A DNA stretch of 32,924 nucleotides. It comes from DASXTW01 sp046726275 (GTDB lineage Bacteria; Actinomycetota; UBA4738). A model generated the notes under the pieces. It was not told the origin of the DNA, ran no database searches, and worked only from the letters and a program-made list of their open reading frames with translations. The stretch lies in the NCBI GenBank assembly GCA_046726275.1, contig JBKPAF010000024.1:1-32924 (forward strand), written 5' to 3'. The number at the start of each line of letters is the position of its first letter. Positions within the stretch are counted from its first letter, which is position 1. A program made the position numbers and the translations under genes. Below are positions 20,022-28,498 of the stretch, piece by piece.

Positions 20022-21329
20022 ATGGTCGGTGTACGTCGTCTTCGCGTCGCGCAGTTGCTGCTTGTCTCCCTTCTGGTAGTGGTCGCAGCCTGGCCGGTCA
20101 TGGGACGGGCCATATCCCAGGAAGAGGAGCAGGCCCCCTCCTACGTCCAGCAGGAAGCCAGCAGGCTGGAGCGGGACCGACAGGCTCCTCGGTATCCGCC
20201 CCAGGGCAGGATCAACTGCGTGAACGGTTTCGCCGGCCCCTATCCGTGCAAGCTGTTCGACCTCATGTCCCACGTCACGTTGGCTCAGATGGGCGGGACC
20301 AGCGGCAGCGACATGTGGGGATGGAAGGACACCGTTACCGGCAAGGAATGGGCCCTCATGGGTATGGACAACGGCGTCTCCTTCGTTGACGTAAGCGATC
20401 CAGTGAACCCGGTTGTCATCGGCCGCCTACCCACGCACACGTTCAGCTCGATGTGGCGGGACGTTGAGGTCTACAAGGACCACGCGTTCGTCGTTGCCGA
20501 CAACGCCGGCAGCCACGGGATGCAGGTGTTCGACCTGACCCACCTGCGGACGGCCCCGCCGGGGACGATCTTTCCCGAGGACGCTCACTACCCTCAGTTC
20601 GGTCGCGGGCACACGATCAACATCGACACCCAGACGGGTATCGCCTCCGTGAACGGCAGCAACACCTGTTTGGGCGGTCCCCACCTCGTTGACCTCAACG
20701 ATCCCAAGAACCCCCAGTTCGCCGGGTGCTTCAGCAACGACGGGTACACGCACGAGAACCACTGCGTCGTCTACCAGGGCCCGGATGCTGAGCACAAGGG
20801 GAAGCAGATCTGCTTCGCCTCGAATGAGGACACCCTGACCATCCTCGACATCACCAACAAGGTCACGCCGGTCATGCTGTCCCGGACGCCTTATCCCGGA
20901 GCGAGATATACCCATCAGTCCTGGCTGAACAACGACCATACGCTGCTCGCGCTGGACGACGAGCTGGACGAGTCGAGCTTCGGGCACAACACGCGGACCA
21001 GGTTCTTCGACGTGACCAATCTCGAGGCGCCCTTCGTAAAGTTCATCTTCACCGGTCCCACCAGGGCGATCGACCACCAGCAGTTCTTCATCGGGCATCA
21101 GATCTACCAATCGAACTACCGTGCCGGCCTGCGGCTGCTCGAGCTCCCGCCCCGAGGGCTGGTCAAGGTGCTGGAGCGTGGCTATTTCGACGTGTACCCG
21201 GCGAACGACCTGCCGAACTTCAACGGAACGTGGGGGAACTACCCCTTCCTCCCGAGCAAGAACATCCTGGTGAGCAGCATCGAAGAGGGCCTGTACGTCC
21301 TGAGGGGCTCGGGGCTCAATCCGCCGTGA
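20022..21329 (+). CDS. Secreted LVIVD/choice-of-anchor-B-type beta-propeller protein
   Basis: A 435-residue exported protein. A signal peptide (residues about 1-30, ending in the VMGRA region) is followed by a short acidic linker (EEEQAPSYVQQEA) and LVIVD-type propeller repeats: WGWKDTVTGKEWALMGMDNGVSFVDVSDPVNPVVIGRLPTHTF, WRDVEVYKDHAFVVADNAGSHGMQVFDLTHLR, GPHLVDLNDPKNPQFAGCF, ILDITNKVTPVMLSR, RFFDVTNLEAPF. This is the choice-of-anchor-B arrangement, in which a variable C-terminal anchor may follow; here the protein ends at the propeller with no sorting signal. Ligand unknown. The ATG at 20022 is set by SD AGGGGAG. It is convergent with ltrA. Confidence 0.85.
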   Translation: MVGVRRLRVAQLLLVSLLVVVAAWPVMGRAISQEEEQAPSYVQQEASRLERDRQAPRYPPQGRINCVNGFAGPYPCKLFDLMSHVTLAQMGGTSGSDMWGWKDTVTGKEWALMGMDNGVSFVDVSDPVNPVVIGRLPTHTFSSMWRDVEVYKDHAFVVADNAGSHGMQVFDLTHLRTAPPGTIFPEDAHYPQFGRGHTINIDTQTGIASVNGSNTCLGGPHLVDLNDPKNPQFAGCFSNDGYTHENHCVVYQGPDAEHKGKQICFASNEDTLTILDITNKVTPVMLSRTPYPGARYTHQSWLNNDHTLLALDDELDESSFGHNTRTRFFDVTNLEAPFVKFIFTGPTRAIDHQQFFIGHQIYQSNYRAGLRLLELPPRGLVKVLERGYFDVYPANDLPNFNGTWGNYPFLPSKNILVSSIEEGLYVLRGSGLNPP

Positions 21330-21335
21330 ACCGAG

Positions 21336-21349
21336 CCGGCAGAGGCCGG
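21336..21349 (+). terminator. Weak hairpin between convergent genes
   Basis: CCGGC, loop AGAG, GCCGG form a 5-bp stem in the 33-bp gap between the LVIVD and ltrA genes. No U-tract is present, so this is only a possible bidirectional stop. Confidence 0.25.
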
Positions 21350-21362
21350 TGAACCAAGAGGA

Positions 21363-22580
21363 TTAGGTAGCGTCCCCTCGCCGGCGCCGCTCCCTTCGGC
21401 GGCCTGCTTCGACTTGAGACGCCTCTTCTATGGTGAAGGCGCCCCGCCGGCTACGGATCCATGCCCGTGCCTCCCGGTGCCAAAGGACCTCGTACACGAT
21501 GAGACACACACAAACGGCCACGACGAGACCGAGGGCGGCGAGCGCGGGCACCTCCGTCGCGACGGGGATCAGCCCGAGCAGCAAGATCGAGGCAATCGGT
21601 CGGCCCCGGCCCAGCTCACGACGGGTCCGTAGTCGCACAGCGACGTGTGCGAGCAGGTACAAGGCGACCCCACCGCACAGGCCGAGAGCCGGGACGGTCG
21701 GGAGGGGACCGCCCCGGTCCGCCAGCGTGATTTTCAACCCGAACGCGAACAGGACGATGCCCCCCACCATCGGGAGGTGGAGGTACGAGTACACATCCCT
21801 CGCGAGCAGGGCGCGCGCCGCTCCCGTCGCTTCCGTCAGCATTGCCAGGGCGGCGTAGACCAGCCAGTCGAAATACGACCACCACAGGCACGCGGCGACA
21901 GTGACGCCCAGGAGGGCAGCCGCGATGAGGCCGTCATCGAGCGGGAGCCCCGCAGCGCCGACCCCGATCGCCACGATCGACTCGCCCAGCGCGATCATGA
22001 TGATCAGCCCGAAGCGTTCGACGAAGTGCTCCGGCGAGATGCGGAATCCGCGCATGTGACCCACGAGGGGACCGAGGTAGAGGATCGCCAGCGCCGCGCC
22101 CCAGAGCGCCAACTGCGCCGAACCGTCGACGAGGCCGGCGACCACCAACAGGAGCGGAGCGAGGATTGAACCGGGGAGGATCCTCATGGTGGCGCGAAAC
22201 AGCTCGCGGTCGCCGCGACCGGCGATGGCGAAGAGCACGAGATGGACTCCCCGGACCACCAGGTAGGCGACGCCGAAGGTCACCCCGTCCGGGCCGAAGG
22301 CACCGGGCACAGCGAGAGAAACGACCAGCATCGCCGCGACCGCGGCGAACACGGCTAGGCGGACGGCGCCCTCCTCCGGATCGAGGGTGTTGGTCAGCCA
22401 GGCGTACGAGGCCCAGGCCCACCAGAGCGCGCCGAGCAGCAGCGCGCCCCGGAGGAGGCCGGCCCAGGTCGGATCGCGCGACAGAAACGCCGTGACCTGG
22501 GTGATCGCGAAGACCACCACGAGGTCGAAGAAGAGCTCCAGCGGCGTGACCCGGCCGCGCTCGGCTCGTCGATCGCCCAT
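21363..22580 (-). CDS. LtrA (low temperature requirement A) family membrane protein
   Basis: A 405-residue protein with about 12 membrane segments. LtrA was named from a Listeria mutant unable to grow in the cold, but its substrate or activity is unknown. Family motifs seen are RVTPLELFFDLVVVFAITQVTAFL near the N-terminus, WWAWASYAWLTNTLDPEEG, ERFGLIIMIALGESIVAIGVG in the middle and YSYLHLPMVGGIVLFAFGLK. It ends in a basic cytosolic tail (RRRERRRRGDAT). The ATG at 22580 is favoured over the ATG at 22586, since AGAGGT is about 7 bp upstream of the former. It is next to the methyltransferase gene on the same strand, 29 bp apart, and may be cotranscribed with it. Confidence 0.87.
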   Translation of the reverse strand: MGDRRAERGRVTPLELFFDLVVVFAITQVTAFLSRDPTWAGLLRGALLLGALWWAWASYAWLTNTLDPEEGAVRLAVFAAVAAMLVVSLAVPGAFGPDGVTFGVAYLVVRGVHLVLFAIAGRGDRELFRATMRILPGSILAPLLLVVAGLVDGSAQLALWGAALAILYLGPLVGHMRGFRISPEHFVERFGLIIMIALGESIVAIGVGAAGLPLDDGLIAAALLGVTVAACLWWSYFDWLVYAALAMLTEATGAARALLARDVYSYLHLPMVGGIVLFAFGLKITLADRGGPLPTVPALGLCGGVALYLLAHVAVRLRTRRELGRGRPIASILLLGLIPVATEVPALAALGLVVAVCVCLIVYEVLWHREARAWIRSRRGAFTIEEASQVEAGRRRERRRRGDAT

Positions 22581-22609
22581 ATGCATGACCTCTGATTCGA
22601 TGTCCAGGG

Positions 22610-23302
22610 CTACACCACGGCGGTGAGGAGCTGCCCTCCGTCGTCGTTGTTCACTCTGACGTCCTGAAGATCCACGCGACGGGCCAGCGTGGCAAGCTCG
22701 TCATCCGTATAGAAGTGCCCCCGGCTCGCGATCGGCTCCGGTGCGGCGGGCGTTCCCCGGAGCTCCGGCGCCGTCGTGTAGATGGCGAGGCGGCCGCCTG
22801 GACGGAGGACCCGCCGGCACTCACGAAGGACCAGGTCGGGCTGGTCGAAGAAGAAGAACACGATGGACATCGCGATCGCCGTGAACGTCTCATGGGCGAA
22901 CGGCAGGTGCTCGGCTCGTGACACCAGGAGCTGCGCGCCGGGGGCGCGCTCGTTGGCAAGCTGCACCATCTCCGCGCTGTGGTCGAGTCCCGTCACCCGG
23001 GCCCCGGTAGCGAGCGCCTCGCGGAGCAGGAGGCCTCCCCCGCACCCGAGCTCGAGAAGCCGGTCGACCGGCCCGAGCGCGAGCGCCCCGAGGACCGCTC
23101 GCCGCGCGAAGTCATGCACCTCGTCGGCGCCGTACACCTCCCGGGCACGTGAGCCGGTCGGACGGCGAGCGACACGGTCGGTCAACCAGTCGGCGAATGA
23201 GTCCTCCGGGAGGCCGCTCTCTCGCCATGCCTTGAGATCCTCGTCTCCCAGTCCGAAGTCTCGAAGGGCCAGCTCGACGCGATCCGTGACCCCTCCGTTC
23301 AC
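22610..23302 (-). CDS. Class I SAM-dependent methyltransferase
   Basis: A 230-residue Rossmann-fold enzyme. The SAM-binding motif I is LLELGCGGGLLLREAL, motif II GLDHSAEMVQLANERAP, followed by SRAEHLPFAHETFTAIAMSIVFFFF and the post-motif RRVLRPGGRLAIYTTAP. An N-terminal helical domain of about 70 residues (FADWLTDRVARRPTGSRAREVYGADEVHDF) caps the fold. The substrate cannot be told; ubiquinone-type and small-molecule methylases share this pattern. A GTG at 23302 has a TAGCAT -10 box (23311-23316) with predicted +1 only 2 nt upstream, so it is probably leaderless. Confidence 0.85.
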   Translation of the reverse strand: MNGGVTDRVELALRDFGLGDEDLKAWRESGLPEDSFADWLTDRVARRPTGSRAREVYGADEVHDFARRAVLGALALGPVDRLLELGCGGGLLLREALATGARVTGLDHSAEMVQLANERAPGAQLLVSRAEHLPFAHETFTAIAMSIVFFFFDQPDLVLRECRRVLRPGGRLAIYTTAPELRGTPAAPEPIASRGHFYTDDELATLARRVDLQDVRVNNDDGGQLLTAVV

Positions 23303-23310
23303 GGTGCAGG

Positions 23311-23316
23311 ATGCTA
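23311..23316 (-). promoter_or_regulatory. -10 box of the methyltransferase gene (near-leaderless)
   Basis: TAGCAT on the minus strand; predicted +1 at 23304, 2 nt before the GTG at 23302. Confidence 0.4.
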
Positions 23317-23380
23317 CGCGCTACCCTCGGAGGTGACCTTCCGGGCCACGTCGCAGCCGCCTACAGGAGTCCCCAGGATC

Positions 23381-23770
23381 ATGGCGAAGAAGGAAACGAC
23401 GGCGAAGAGACTCCCCGCCAAGGACATCGACGAGTACCTCGCTAGGTTGCCCCCGGACGCTCGGGCCACCCTCGAGAAGCTTCGGAAGACCATCAGGTCC
23501 GCGGCGCCCGCGGCCACCGAGGCCATCAGCTACCAGATCCCGACGTTCAAGTACCAGGGTTCGCTCGTCGCGTTCGCCGCCTTCCCCGACCATCTGAGCT
23601 TCTATCCGATGAGCCCCTCCGTCATGGAGGCATATCGAGACGAGCTGGAACTCTACGAGACCTCCAAGGGAACAATTCGTTTCTCGGCAGCGAGGCCGCT
23701 CCCAGCCGCCCTGGTGAAGAAACTGGTCAGGGCTCGGATCGAGGAGAACGAGACCGGCGTAACCCGTTGA
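23381..23770 (+). CDS. DUF1801/YdhG-like protein
   Basis: A 129-residue soluble protein with DIDEYLARLPPDARATLEKLRKTIRSAAPAATEAISYQIPTFKYQGSLVAFAAFPDHLSFYPMS and RFSAARPLPAALVKKLVRARI, the standard layout of DUF1801/YdhG-like members. Bacillus relatives have been linked to iron delivery (frataxin-like), but general function is not settled. The ATG at 23381 has a moderate SD (CCCAGGA). It begins 78 bp from the divergent methyltransferase start and is convergent with the acetyltransferase pseudogene. Confidence 0.85.
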   Translation: MAKKETTAKRLPAKDIDEYLARLPPDARATLEKLRKTIRSAAPAATEAISYQIPTFKYQGSLVAFAAFPDHLSFYPMSPSVMEAYRDELELYETSKGTIRFSAARPLPAALVKKLVRARIEENETGVTR

Positions 23771-23823
23771 CGGATGAGAGGGCATCTTGACCAAAGGGGT
23801 CCGTGGGTATCCTGATGTCGCTT

Positions 23824-24115
23824 TCAGCGCAGCTGGAGGATCGTCTCTCGATCTCCGTACCACGGCCGGGAGCGAAGGACACCGCAGTGCCAAGTACGCG
23901 GAATCCTGCCTTCTGAAGGACACGCAAGGAGCGAGCGTTGTCGCTGGCGGCGCGGGCTCGCAGGGGCCGAACCGGCACCACGTCGAGAAACTGGGCAAGA
24001 GCTTCGCTGGCGATGCCCTGGCCCCAGTAGGCGCGGTCTATCCAGTAGGTCGCATCTGCTGGAAGATCGCGTCGAGATCCGTGCTTTCCACTCGTCGAAG
24101 AGCGACCGCTGACAT
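23824..24115 (-). pseudogene. GNAT N-acetyltransferase pseudogene (internal deletion plus frameshift)
   Basis: Both ends of a RimJ/RimL-type GNAT are recognisable. From an ATG at 24115 the N-terminus reads MSAVALRRVESTDLDAIFQQ, the usual first strand and helix, and then runs into a stop. The C-terminal half is in another frame: ATYWIDRAYWGQGIASEALAQF contains the acetyl-CoA loop, and ARAASDNARSLRVLQKAGF follows. About 60-70 residues between them are missing. Near the end GAGATCGAGAGACG appears to have lost one base: restoring it gives EIEETILQLR and stop at 23824-23826, the usual family end. Two independent lesions make a dead gene more likely than an annotation artefact. Confidence 0.75.
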
Positions 24116-24298
24116 ACAGGCACATTCTCCTCACTGGTGCGCTGACCCGCAACGCACCTGCCTAGAGGGCCAAGTTGTTTGCGTTCTGTATGGGATCAGC
24201 GGCATGCCCGCAGAGAAGCGGCAGTGCCCTGAGCAAGCGAGCGCATGCCGTCTTGTGCGGCACCCAGAGCAAGGGCAAGATAGGGCGCCCCCCGGGTC
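24116..24298. other. Intergenic segment without a recognised gene
   Basis: 183 bp between the acetyltransferase pseudogene and the sulfatase-like gene. No convincing frame or RNA gene was seen. An 8-bp inverted repeat, CGGCATGC (24200-24207) and GCATGCCG (24243-24250), has a 35-nt loop. It may be further decay of a gene neighbourhood. Confidence 0.4.
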
Positions 24299-25888
24299 TC
24301 AGACGAGCGGTTGCACCCGGTCCGTCACGTCCCAGTACTCGTAGCCGGTCTTCAGGTGCACCAGGATGTAGTTGCGGTCGGGGAGCAGCGGCAGCTCAGC
24401 CCCGAAGTAGTTGGCGAACAGCAGACGGAACGAGTTGACCGGTGTGATCCTGTCGTACAAGCCGGTGCGCTCCAGTCGCGGGAAGTAGTACGCGCTCAGG
24501 ATGTTGAAGTGCTGTTGCAGGTCCCGGTCGTTGGCCTTGGCGGGGTTGAACAGCCAGGTGAAGAAGCCTTCGTCTGATTGCAGCACGATGATCGGGTCCG
24601 ACTCCGGTGGCCCCGCGAGGAGCGCGTCGATCAGCGCCAGGGTCTTCCTGTTGACGAACTTCACCTGCTCCAGATAGCTCTGACGGATCTCCTCGCTGAC
24701 CTTGGGCAGGGTGGGTCTGAGGGAAGCCAGGGGGATCCTCGTGTCGTCGAACCCGCCGTCCTCCTCGAACACGTAGGGCCAGTGCGGGACGATGATGTGC
24801 CCGAACACGAACTTGGGACCGGGCAGGTCCTTGCTCTTCGCGAGCTGGTCGAACTGGAAGTGCGCCCGGTCGTACTGCTGCCGGGCCCACGCGAGCGTAC
24901 CTACATTCTCCAGGGCGGGCTGGAACTGCGTCTGCCCGATGAGGGCGTTGGAGAACTCGGAGAGGCCTCGACCCAGGGTGACGTTCATGTCGGCCTGAGG
25001 ATTCGTCGCCGTCAGTCGGACCCAGGAGCCTACGTGCACGTACCGGTACCCCTTCGCCTTGAGGAACTTCGGGACGACGTCATCGACGATGAGGGGCATG
25101 AGGTTCTCCTCAGTGACGGGCTTTCCGCGAGGGACCAGTCGGTGCAAGTACTCCAGGTTCAGTGTCGAGGCCAGGTACAGGGACGTGCGCGGGTAGTTCG
25201 TGGTGGGGTGGGCGGGGACGTAGAGTCCTCGATCCTCGAGCGCTTTCAGAAAGGGCCGGTTGTCGAAGCCGAGCAGCTCCCGCATCGCCCGGTCTCCGCC
25301 GTACTCGTCGAGGACGAGGTAGTAGATGTCCGGTTTTCCGACCGGAGTCGTGCCCTTGGCCGCTGAGTTGATCACCCCGGTCGCGTCGACCCCGTGGACG
25401 CGGTCGCGGAACTGATAGACACCGATGGAGATGACGTTGATGGCGACGAGCCCTAGTGCGACGAAGTTGAGACCGCGGGTGAGTCCGGTCACACGCCGGC
25501 GCGAAGTCCGGGCGATCGCCCACATGGCTCCCACGGCCAACCCGAGGGAGACCGCCGCGATGACCAGGGTCGTGGCGAGTCGACTCGAACCGATGCTGCG
25601 GTCACCGACCATCGCGGAAAGAGGTCCGTAGGAGAACACCAGGAAGACGATGGCCGCTGCGGCGAGCGCGCCTCTGAGGAGATCCCTCCTCATCAGCCAC
25701 GCGGCCACCAGCATCACCACACCGGCCCCGGCGACGGTGACCGCTAGAGGAAGGATGACCTCGCGGAACGGGACGCCCTCGGACAGGTTTCGAACCCAGA
25801 GCGCCAGGACGGGAACCGCCGCGAACAGAAGCGGGTGCACGGGAAGGGGCCGCCTGGACGCAGTCGAGTCTTTTCGTCGTGTCAGCAT
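24299..25888 (-). CDS. Membrane-anchored sulfatase/phosphoethanolamine-transferase-like protein
   Basis: A 529-residue protein of the alkaline-phosphatase superfamily. Five hydrophobic segments fill residues about 18-170 (LLFAAVPVLALW ... FVALGLVAINVISIGVY); the rest is an extracellular catalytic domain. It begins GKPDIYYLVLDEYGGDRAMRELLGFD, with the first metal-binding Asp of sulfatases, and continues with NYPRTSLYLASTLNLEYLH, where the T-S pair is at the place of the nucleophile, and PIIVLQSDEGFF, the second metal-site motif. The nucleophile looks like Thr/Ser without CxPxR, so the enzyme is unlikely to be a classical formylglycine sulfatase. LtaS-like or phospho-transfer activity on an envelope polymer is more likely. 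It is a single gene; the next gene on the same strand is copD, upstream. Confidence 0.8.
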   Translation of the reverse strand: MLTRRKDSTASRRPLPVHPLLFAAVPVLALWVRNLSEGVPFREVILPLAVTVAGAGVVMLVAAWLMRRDLLRGALAAAAIVFLVFSYGPLSAMVGDRSIGSSRLATTLVIAAVSLGLAVGAMWAIARTSRRRVTGLTRGLNFVALGLVAINVISIGVYQFRDRVHGVDATGVINSAAKGTTPVGKPDIYYLVLDEYGGDRAMRELLGFDNRPFLKALEDRGLYVPAHPTTNYPRTSLYLASTLNLEYLHRLVPRGKPVTEENLMPLIVDDVVPKFLKAKGYRYVHVGSWVRLTATNPQADMNVTLGRGLSEFSNALIGQTQFQPALENVGTLAWARQQYDRAHFQFDQLAKSKDLPGPKFVFGHIIVPHWPYVFEEDGGFDDTRIPLASLRPTLPKVSEEIRQSYLEQVKFVNRKTLALIDALLAGPPESDPIIVLQSDEGFFTWLFNPAKANDRDLQQHFNILSAYYFPRLERTGLYDRITPVNSFRLLFANYFGAELPLLPDRNYILVHLKTGYEYWDVTDRVQPLV

Positions 25889-25943
25889 CGTGATGGGATC
25901 CGAGGATCGATGAGGGCCGTCCCCGGACGGCCCGGAAGGGATT

Positions 25944-26966
25944 CTATCCCAGGGCTGGTGGAGACAGCTCGAGTAGGAACACGGTGAGCGCGAGCACCAC
26001 GGCGATCAGCGTGATCTCCAGGGCCACCAGCCGCCGGAGAAGCACGAGTGACGATCGAGCGGGAAGCTCGTTTCGGGCGGCCTTGAGCAATCGAGGCTTG
26101 GTCCAGCGGTTGTTCACTCCTCCCAGAGCCAGGACCGGGACGAACGCGACCATCTTGGCCAGGAACACCAGCCCGTAGGTCGAGGCCGTAACCTCGCGGA
26201 TCCCCTGGATCTCCACCCACGCGGAATACGTGCCGCTGGAGACGATGGCGATCACCGACAGAACCGCCAGGTCCGAGAAGCGAGCTACGGTCGGGGCGAG
26301 GATGCCGGCCCGCTCGGTCTCGCCCCGTTCTCGCACGGCGGGGAAGGCGACCGCGAGCAGAGTGACCAACCCTCCGACCCAGGCCGCCGCGGCCGCGACG
26401 TGGACCAGGGCCACGATGAGGTTCGGCACGGGGAGGGAGCTGCCCCGGGCGTGCCCGCTGAGGGCAGCGCTGAACAGCAGGGCGAGCAGACCGACCAGAC
26501 CGAGCAGAGGGGAGAGGATCCCAGAAGGGCGAGTCCGATGCGGCCATCCGCCGCGAGCGGCAGCGAGCCAGGCGATCCCCCCGAGCAAGATCAGTCCGAA
26601 CCGGAGCGCCTCCCACTCGAAAGGGCCATCCTCGATGAGCAAGGGGATGGACACGAGGGCCGCAACGAGCCACGACACCACGACGAGCCGCTTCCAGCGC
26701 TCACGAAAGGAGGTCTCGACGGGGAACGCCCTGGTCGCAGCGCCTTGACTCCAGACCACAACTACGAAGAGGCCAGCTCCGGAAGCGATGAGGACGGCCG
26801 CCAGGCCGGCCCAGCGCGCGATCTGGAGGAGCGCTTCCCCGAGTTGTCCCAACGGCCTTCCCCGACTCTGGTGCGTCCCCTTCGACGCTCGGGCGAGGGC
26901 CCCCGCGAGTACTACGGCTCGGGGCGGAAGAGAGCTTGGAAGATCCTGGGGGGACGGTGAGGGCAA
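25944..26966 (-). CDS. CopD-domain membrane protein
   Basis: A protein of up to 340 residues with about eight membrane segments. The CopD part is recognisable in PVPNLIVALVHVAAAAAWVGGLVTLLAVAFPAVRER, with conserved His and Trp, and in VARFSDLAVLSVIAIVSSGTYSAWVEIQ and YGLVFLAKMVAFVPVLALGGVNNRW. CopD is associated with copper import; the N-terminal CopC domain that is often fused in actinobacteria is absent, and no copper-site Met/His cluster is visible. The frame opens at TTG 26966 with a Pro/Ser-rich N-terminus. A TTG at 26852 (GQLGEALLQIARWAGL), preceded by GGGGAAGG, is a likely alternative and gives about 302 residues. Confidence 0.8.
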   Translation of the reverse strand: MPSPSPQDLPSSLPPRAVVLAGALARASKGTHQSRGRPLGQLGEALLQIARWAGLAAVLIASGAGLFVVVVWSQGAATRAFPVETSFRERWKRLVVVSWLVAALVSIPLLIEDGPFEWEALRFGLILLGGIAWLAAARGGWPHRTRPSGILSPLLGLVGLLALLFSAALSGHARGSSLPVPNLIVALVHVAAAAAWVGGLVTLLAVAFPAVRERGETERAGILAPTVARFSDLAVLSVIAIVSSGTYSAWVEIQGIREVTASTYGLVFLAKMVAFVPVLALGGVNNRWTKPRLLKAARNELPARSSLVLLRRLVALEITLIAVVLALTVFLLELSPPALG

Positions 26967-27042
26967 TTGTTCCCGGTATTAGGTATCAGCCTTTCGCGCT
27001 GTTGGGCCGATCCTTGCTGAAGGCATACCACCCGGAGTGGTC

Positions 27043-27282
27043 ATGAGCGCAACCGAGGAACTCCAGCTCCACGTCATGTGCCGGTGGTGCGGCACCCCCA
27101 CCCCTCTCGGGGTGTCCTGTGAGGCCTGTGGTTCCCCGATGCAGGTGCTCGCCCATTGCCGGTACTGCGGGAATCTCTCCACCGACTCGGTCTGCCCCGG
27201 ATGCCAGGAGGTCCTGGTCCGGCTCTGGCGGATCGCCCAGGAATCGCCCGATTCGCGGTTCCTCTTCGCCGACGTCCTGTAG
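27043..27282 (+). CDS. Small double zinc-ribbon protein
   Basis: A 79-residue protein with four C-x-x-C pairs, CRWCG and CEACG, then CRYCG and CPGC, spaced as two successive zinc ribbons (about residues 12-35 and 39-57). The C-terminus QESPDSRFLFADVL is acidic. Ribbons of this kind act as nucleic-acid or protein adaptors; there is no enzymatic motif. ATG 27043 follows GGAGTGG by about 3 bp, and a GTG at 27037 is an alternative. It lies between the divergent copD and the convergent galK, whose end is 6 bp away. Confidence 0.75.
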   Translation: MSATEELQLHVMCRWCGTPTPLGVSCEACGSPMQVLAHCRYCGNLSTDSVCPGCQEVLVRLWRIAQESPDSRFLFADVL

Positions 27283-27288
27283 CGGCGA

Positions 27289-28485
27289 TCAGGTCGGAAC
27301 GACGCCGGCACCGTCGGCAGTCTCTACCGGGTACACGGCGAGTATTCGCCTGGATCGCTGCTCATAGCGGCGGGCGATCGTCCGGCAGATCGCGTCGACT
27401 TTCTCCGCCTGGACCAGGCTGATCGTGCAACCTCCGAACCCGGCCCCAGTGAGTCGCGTCGCCACGACCCCCTGGGTGCCCGAGGCCACCTCGACGATCG
27501 CGTCGAGCTCCGGAGAGCTCACCTCATACAGGTCACGCAGGCTGGCGTGGGATTCGGAGAAGAGACGTCGGATCCCGTCCACATCGTTCGATCCGAGCCT
27601 TCCGACGACTCCCAGCACCCGCGCGTTCTCCCGGATCACGTGCTCGCACCTGTTGGCGACGATAACGGGAAGATCGCCCTTCCACCGCTCGAACTCCTCG
27701 AGCGTCACATCTCTCAGCGCGGCGATCCCCGGACGACGTCGCTGGAGAAGACGCACTCCCTCCTCGCACTCCGCCCGGCGCTGGTTGTAGGCGGACGCGG
27801 CGAGGTGACGAGACACGCCGGAGTCGCAAACGACCAGTCCGATCCCAGGGGGGATCGGAATCGCCTCCGACTCCATGGACCGGCAATCGATCAACAGGGC
27901 GTGTTCCTTCATGCCGAGAGCGGAGGCGAGCTGATCCATCATGCCGCTCCGGACTCCGACGAATTCAACCTCGGCGCGGTGGGCCAGGGATGCGATGCGA
28001 TGGGGCGACGGCTCGAGGCCGCGATCTGGGTCGATGAGAGCCCACGCCGACGCGAGCGCCAGGGCCGCCGAGGATCCCAGGCCCGCCCCCACCGGAAGCG
28101 TGGTGTCGATGACGCCCTGCAACCCGCGCAGGGCGACCCCCGCTTCATCCAGCGACCAGGCCACCCCGGCGACGTAATCGATCCAGCTTCGTCCGCCTCC
28201 ATCCGCCTGATCTGACCTGACCACGCCATCCAGGTCGAACGCCCTCGTCTCCCCGAACGCCAGGGAGTGCAGCTCGACCCGGCGGTCGGACCTGGGGCGG
28301 AACACGATCGAGACCTCGAGGGCGATCGCGGCCGGTAGTACCAGGCCCTGGTTGTAGTCCGTGTGCTCCCCGATCAGATTCACCCGCCCGGGCGCCCGGG
28401 CGACGAAGATGGGATCGCTCGTGGAACCCCACGCCTCGAACAGCCGGCGCCGGAGGCGGGCCACGTGCACAGGCCCATTGCTCAC
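27289..28485 (-). CDS. galK: Galactokinase
   Basis: Phosphorylates galactose to galactose-1-phosphate with ATP in the Leloir pathway. The 398-residue GHMP kinase has the galactokinase signature GRVNLIGEHTDYN (33-45), the ATP-binding Gly/Ser-rich loop LPVGAGLGSSAALALAS (130-146), the catalytic-base region VRSGMMDQLAS with Asp184, and the C-terminal GAGFGGC motif. No galT or galE is in the window; galU at 13771 could serve UDP-glucose. GTG 28485 lies 13 bp after the corA stop with no strong SD, so the two genes are probably cotranscribed. Confidence 0.95.
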   Translation of the reverse strand: MSNGPVHVARLRRRLFEAWGSTSDPIFVARAPGRVNLIGEHTDYNQGLVLPAAIALEVSIVFRPRSDRRVELHSLAFGETRAFDLDGVVRSDQADGGGRSWIDYVAGVAWSLDEAGVALRGLQGVIDTTLPVGAGLGSSAALALASAWALIDPDRGLEPSPHRIASLAHRAEVEFVGVRSGMMDQLASALGMKEHALLIDCRSMESEAIPIPPGIGLVVCDSGVSRHLAASAYNQRRAECEEGVRLLQRRRPGIAALRDVTLEEFERWKGDLPVIVANRCEHVIRENARVLGVVGRLGSNDVDGIRRLFSESHASLRDLYEVSSPELDAIVEVASGTQGVVATRLTGAGFGGCTISLVQAEKVDAICRTIARRYEQRSRRILAVYPVETADGAGVVPT

Positions 28486-28498
28486 AGCGAGCGGTGGA

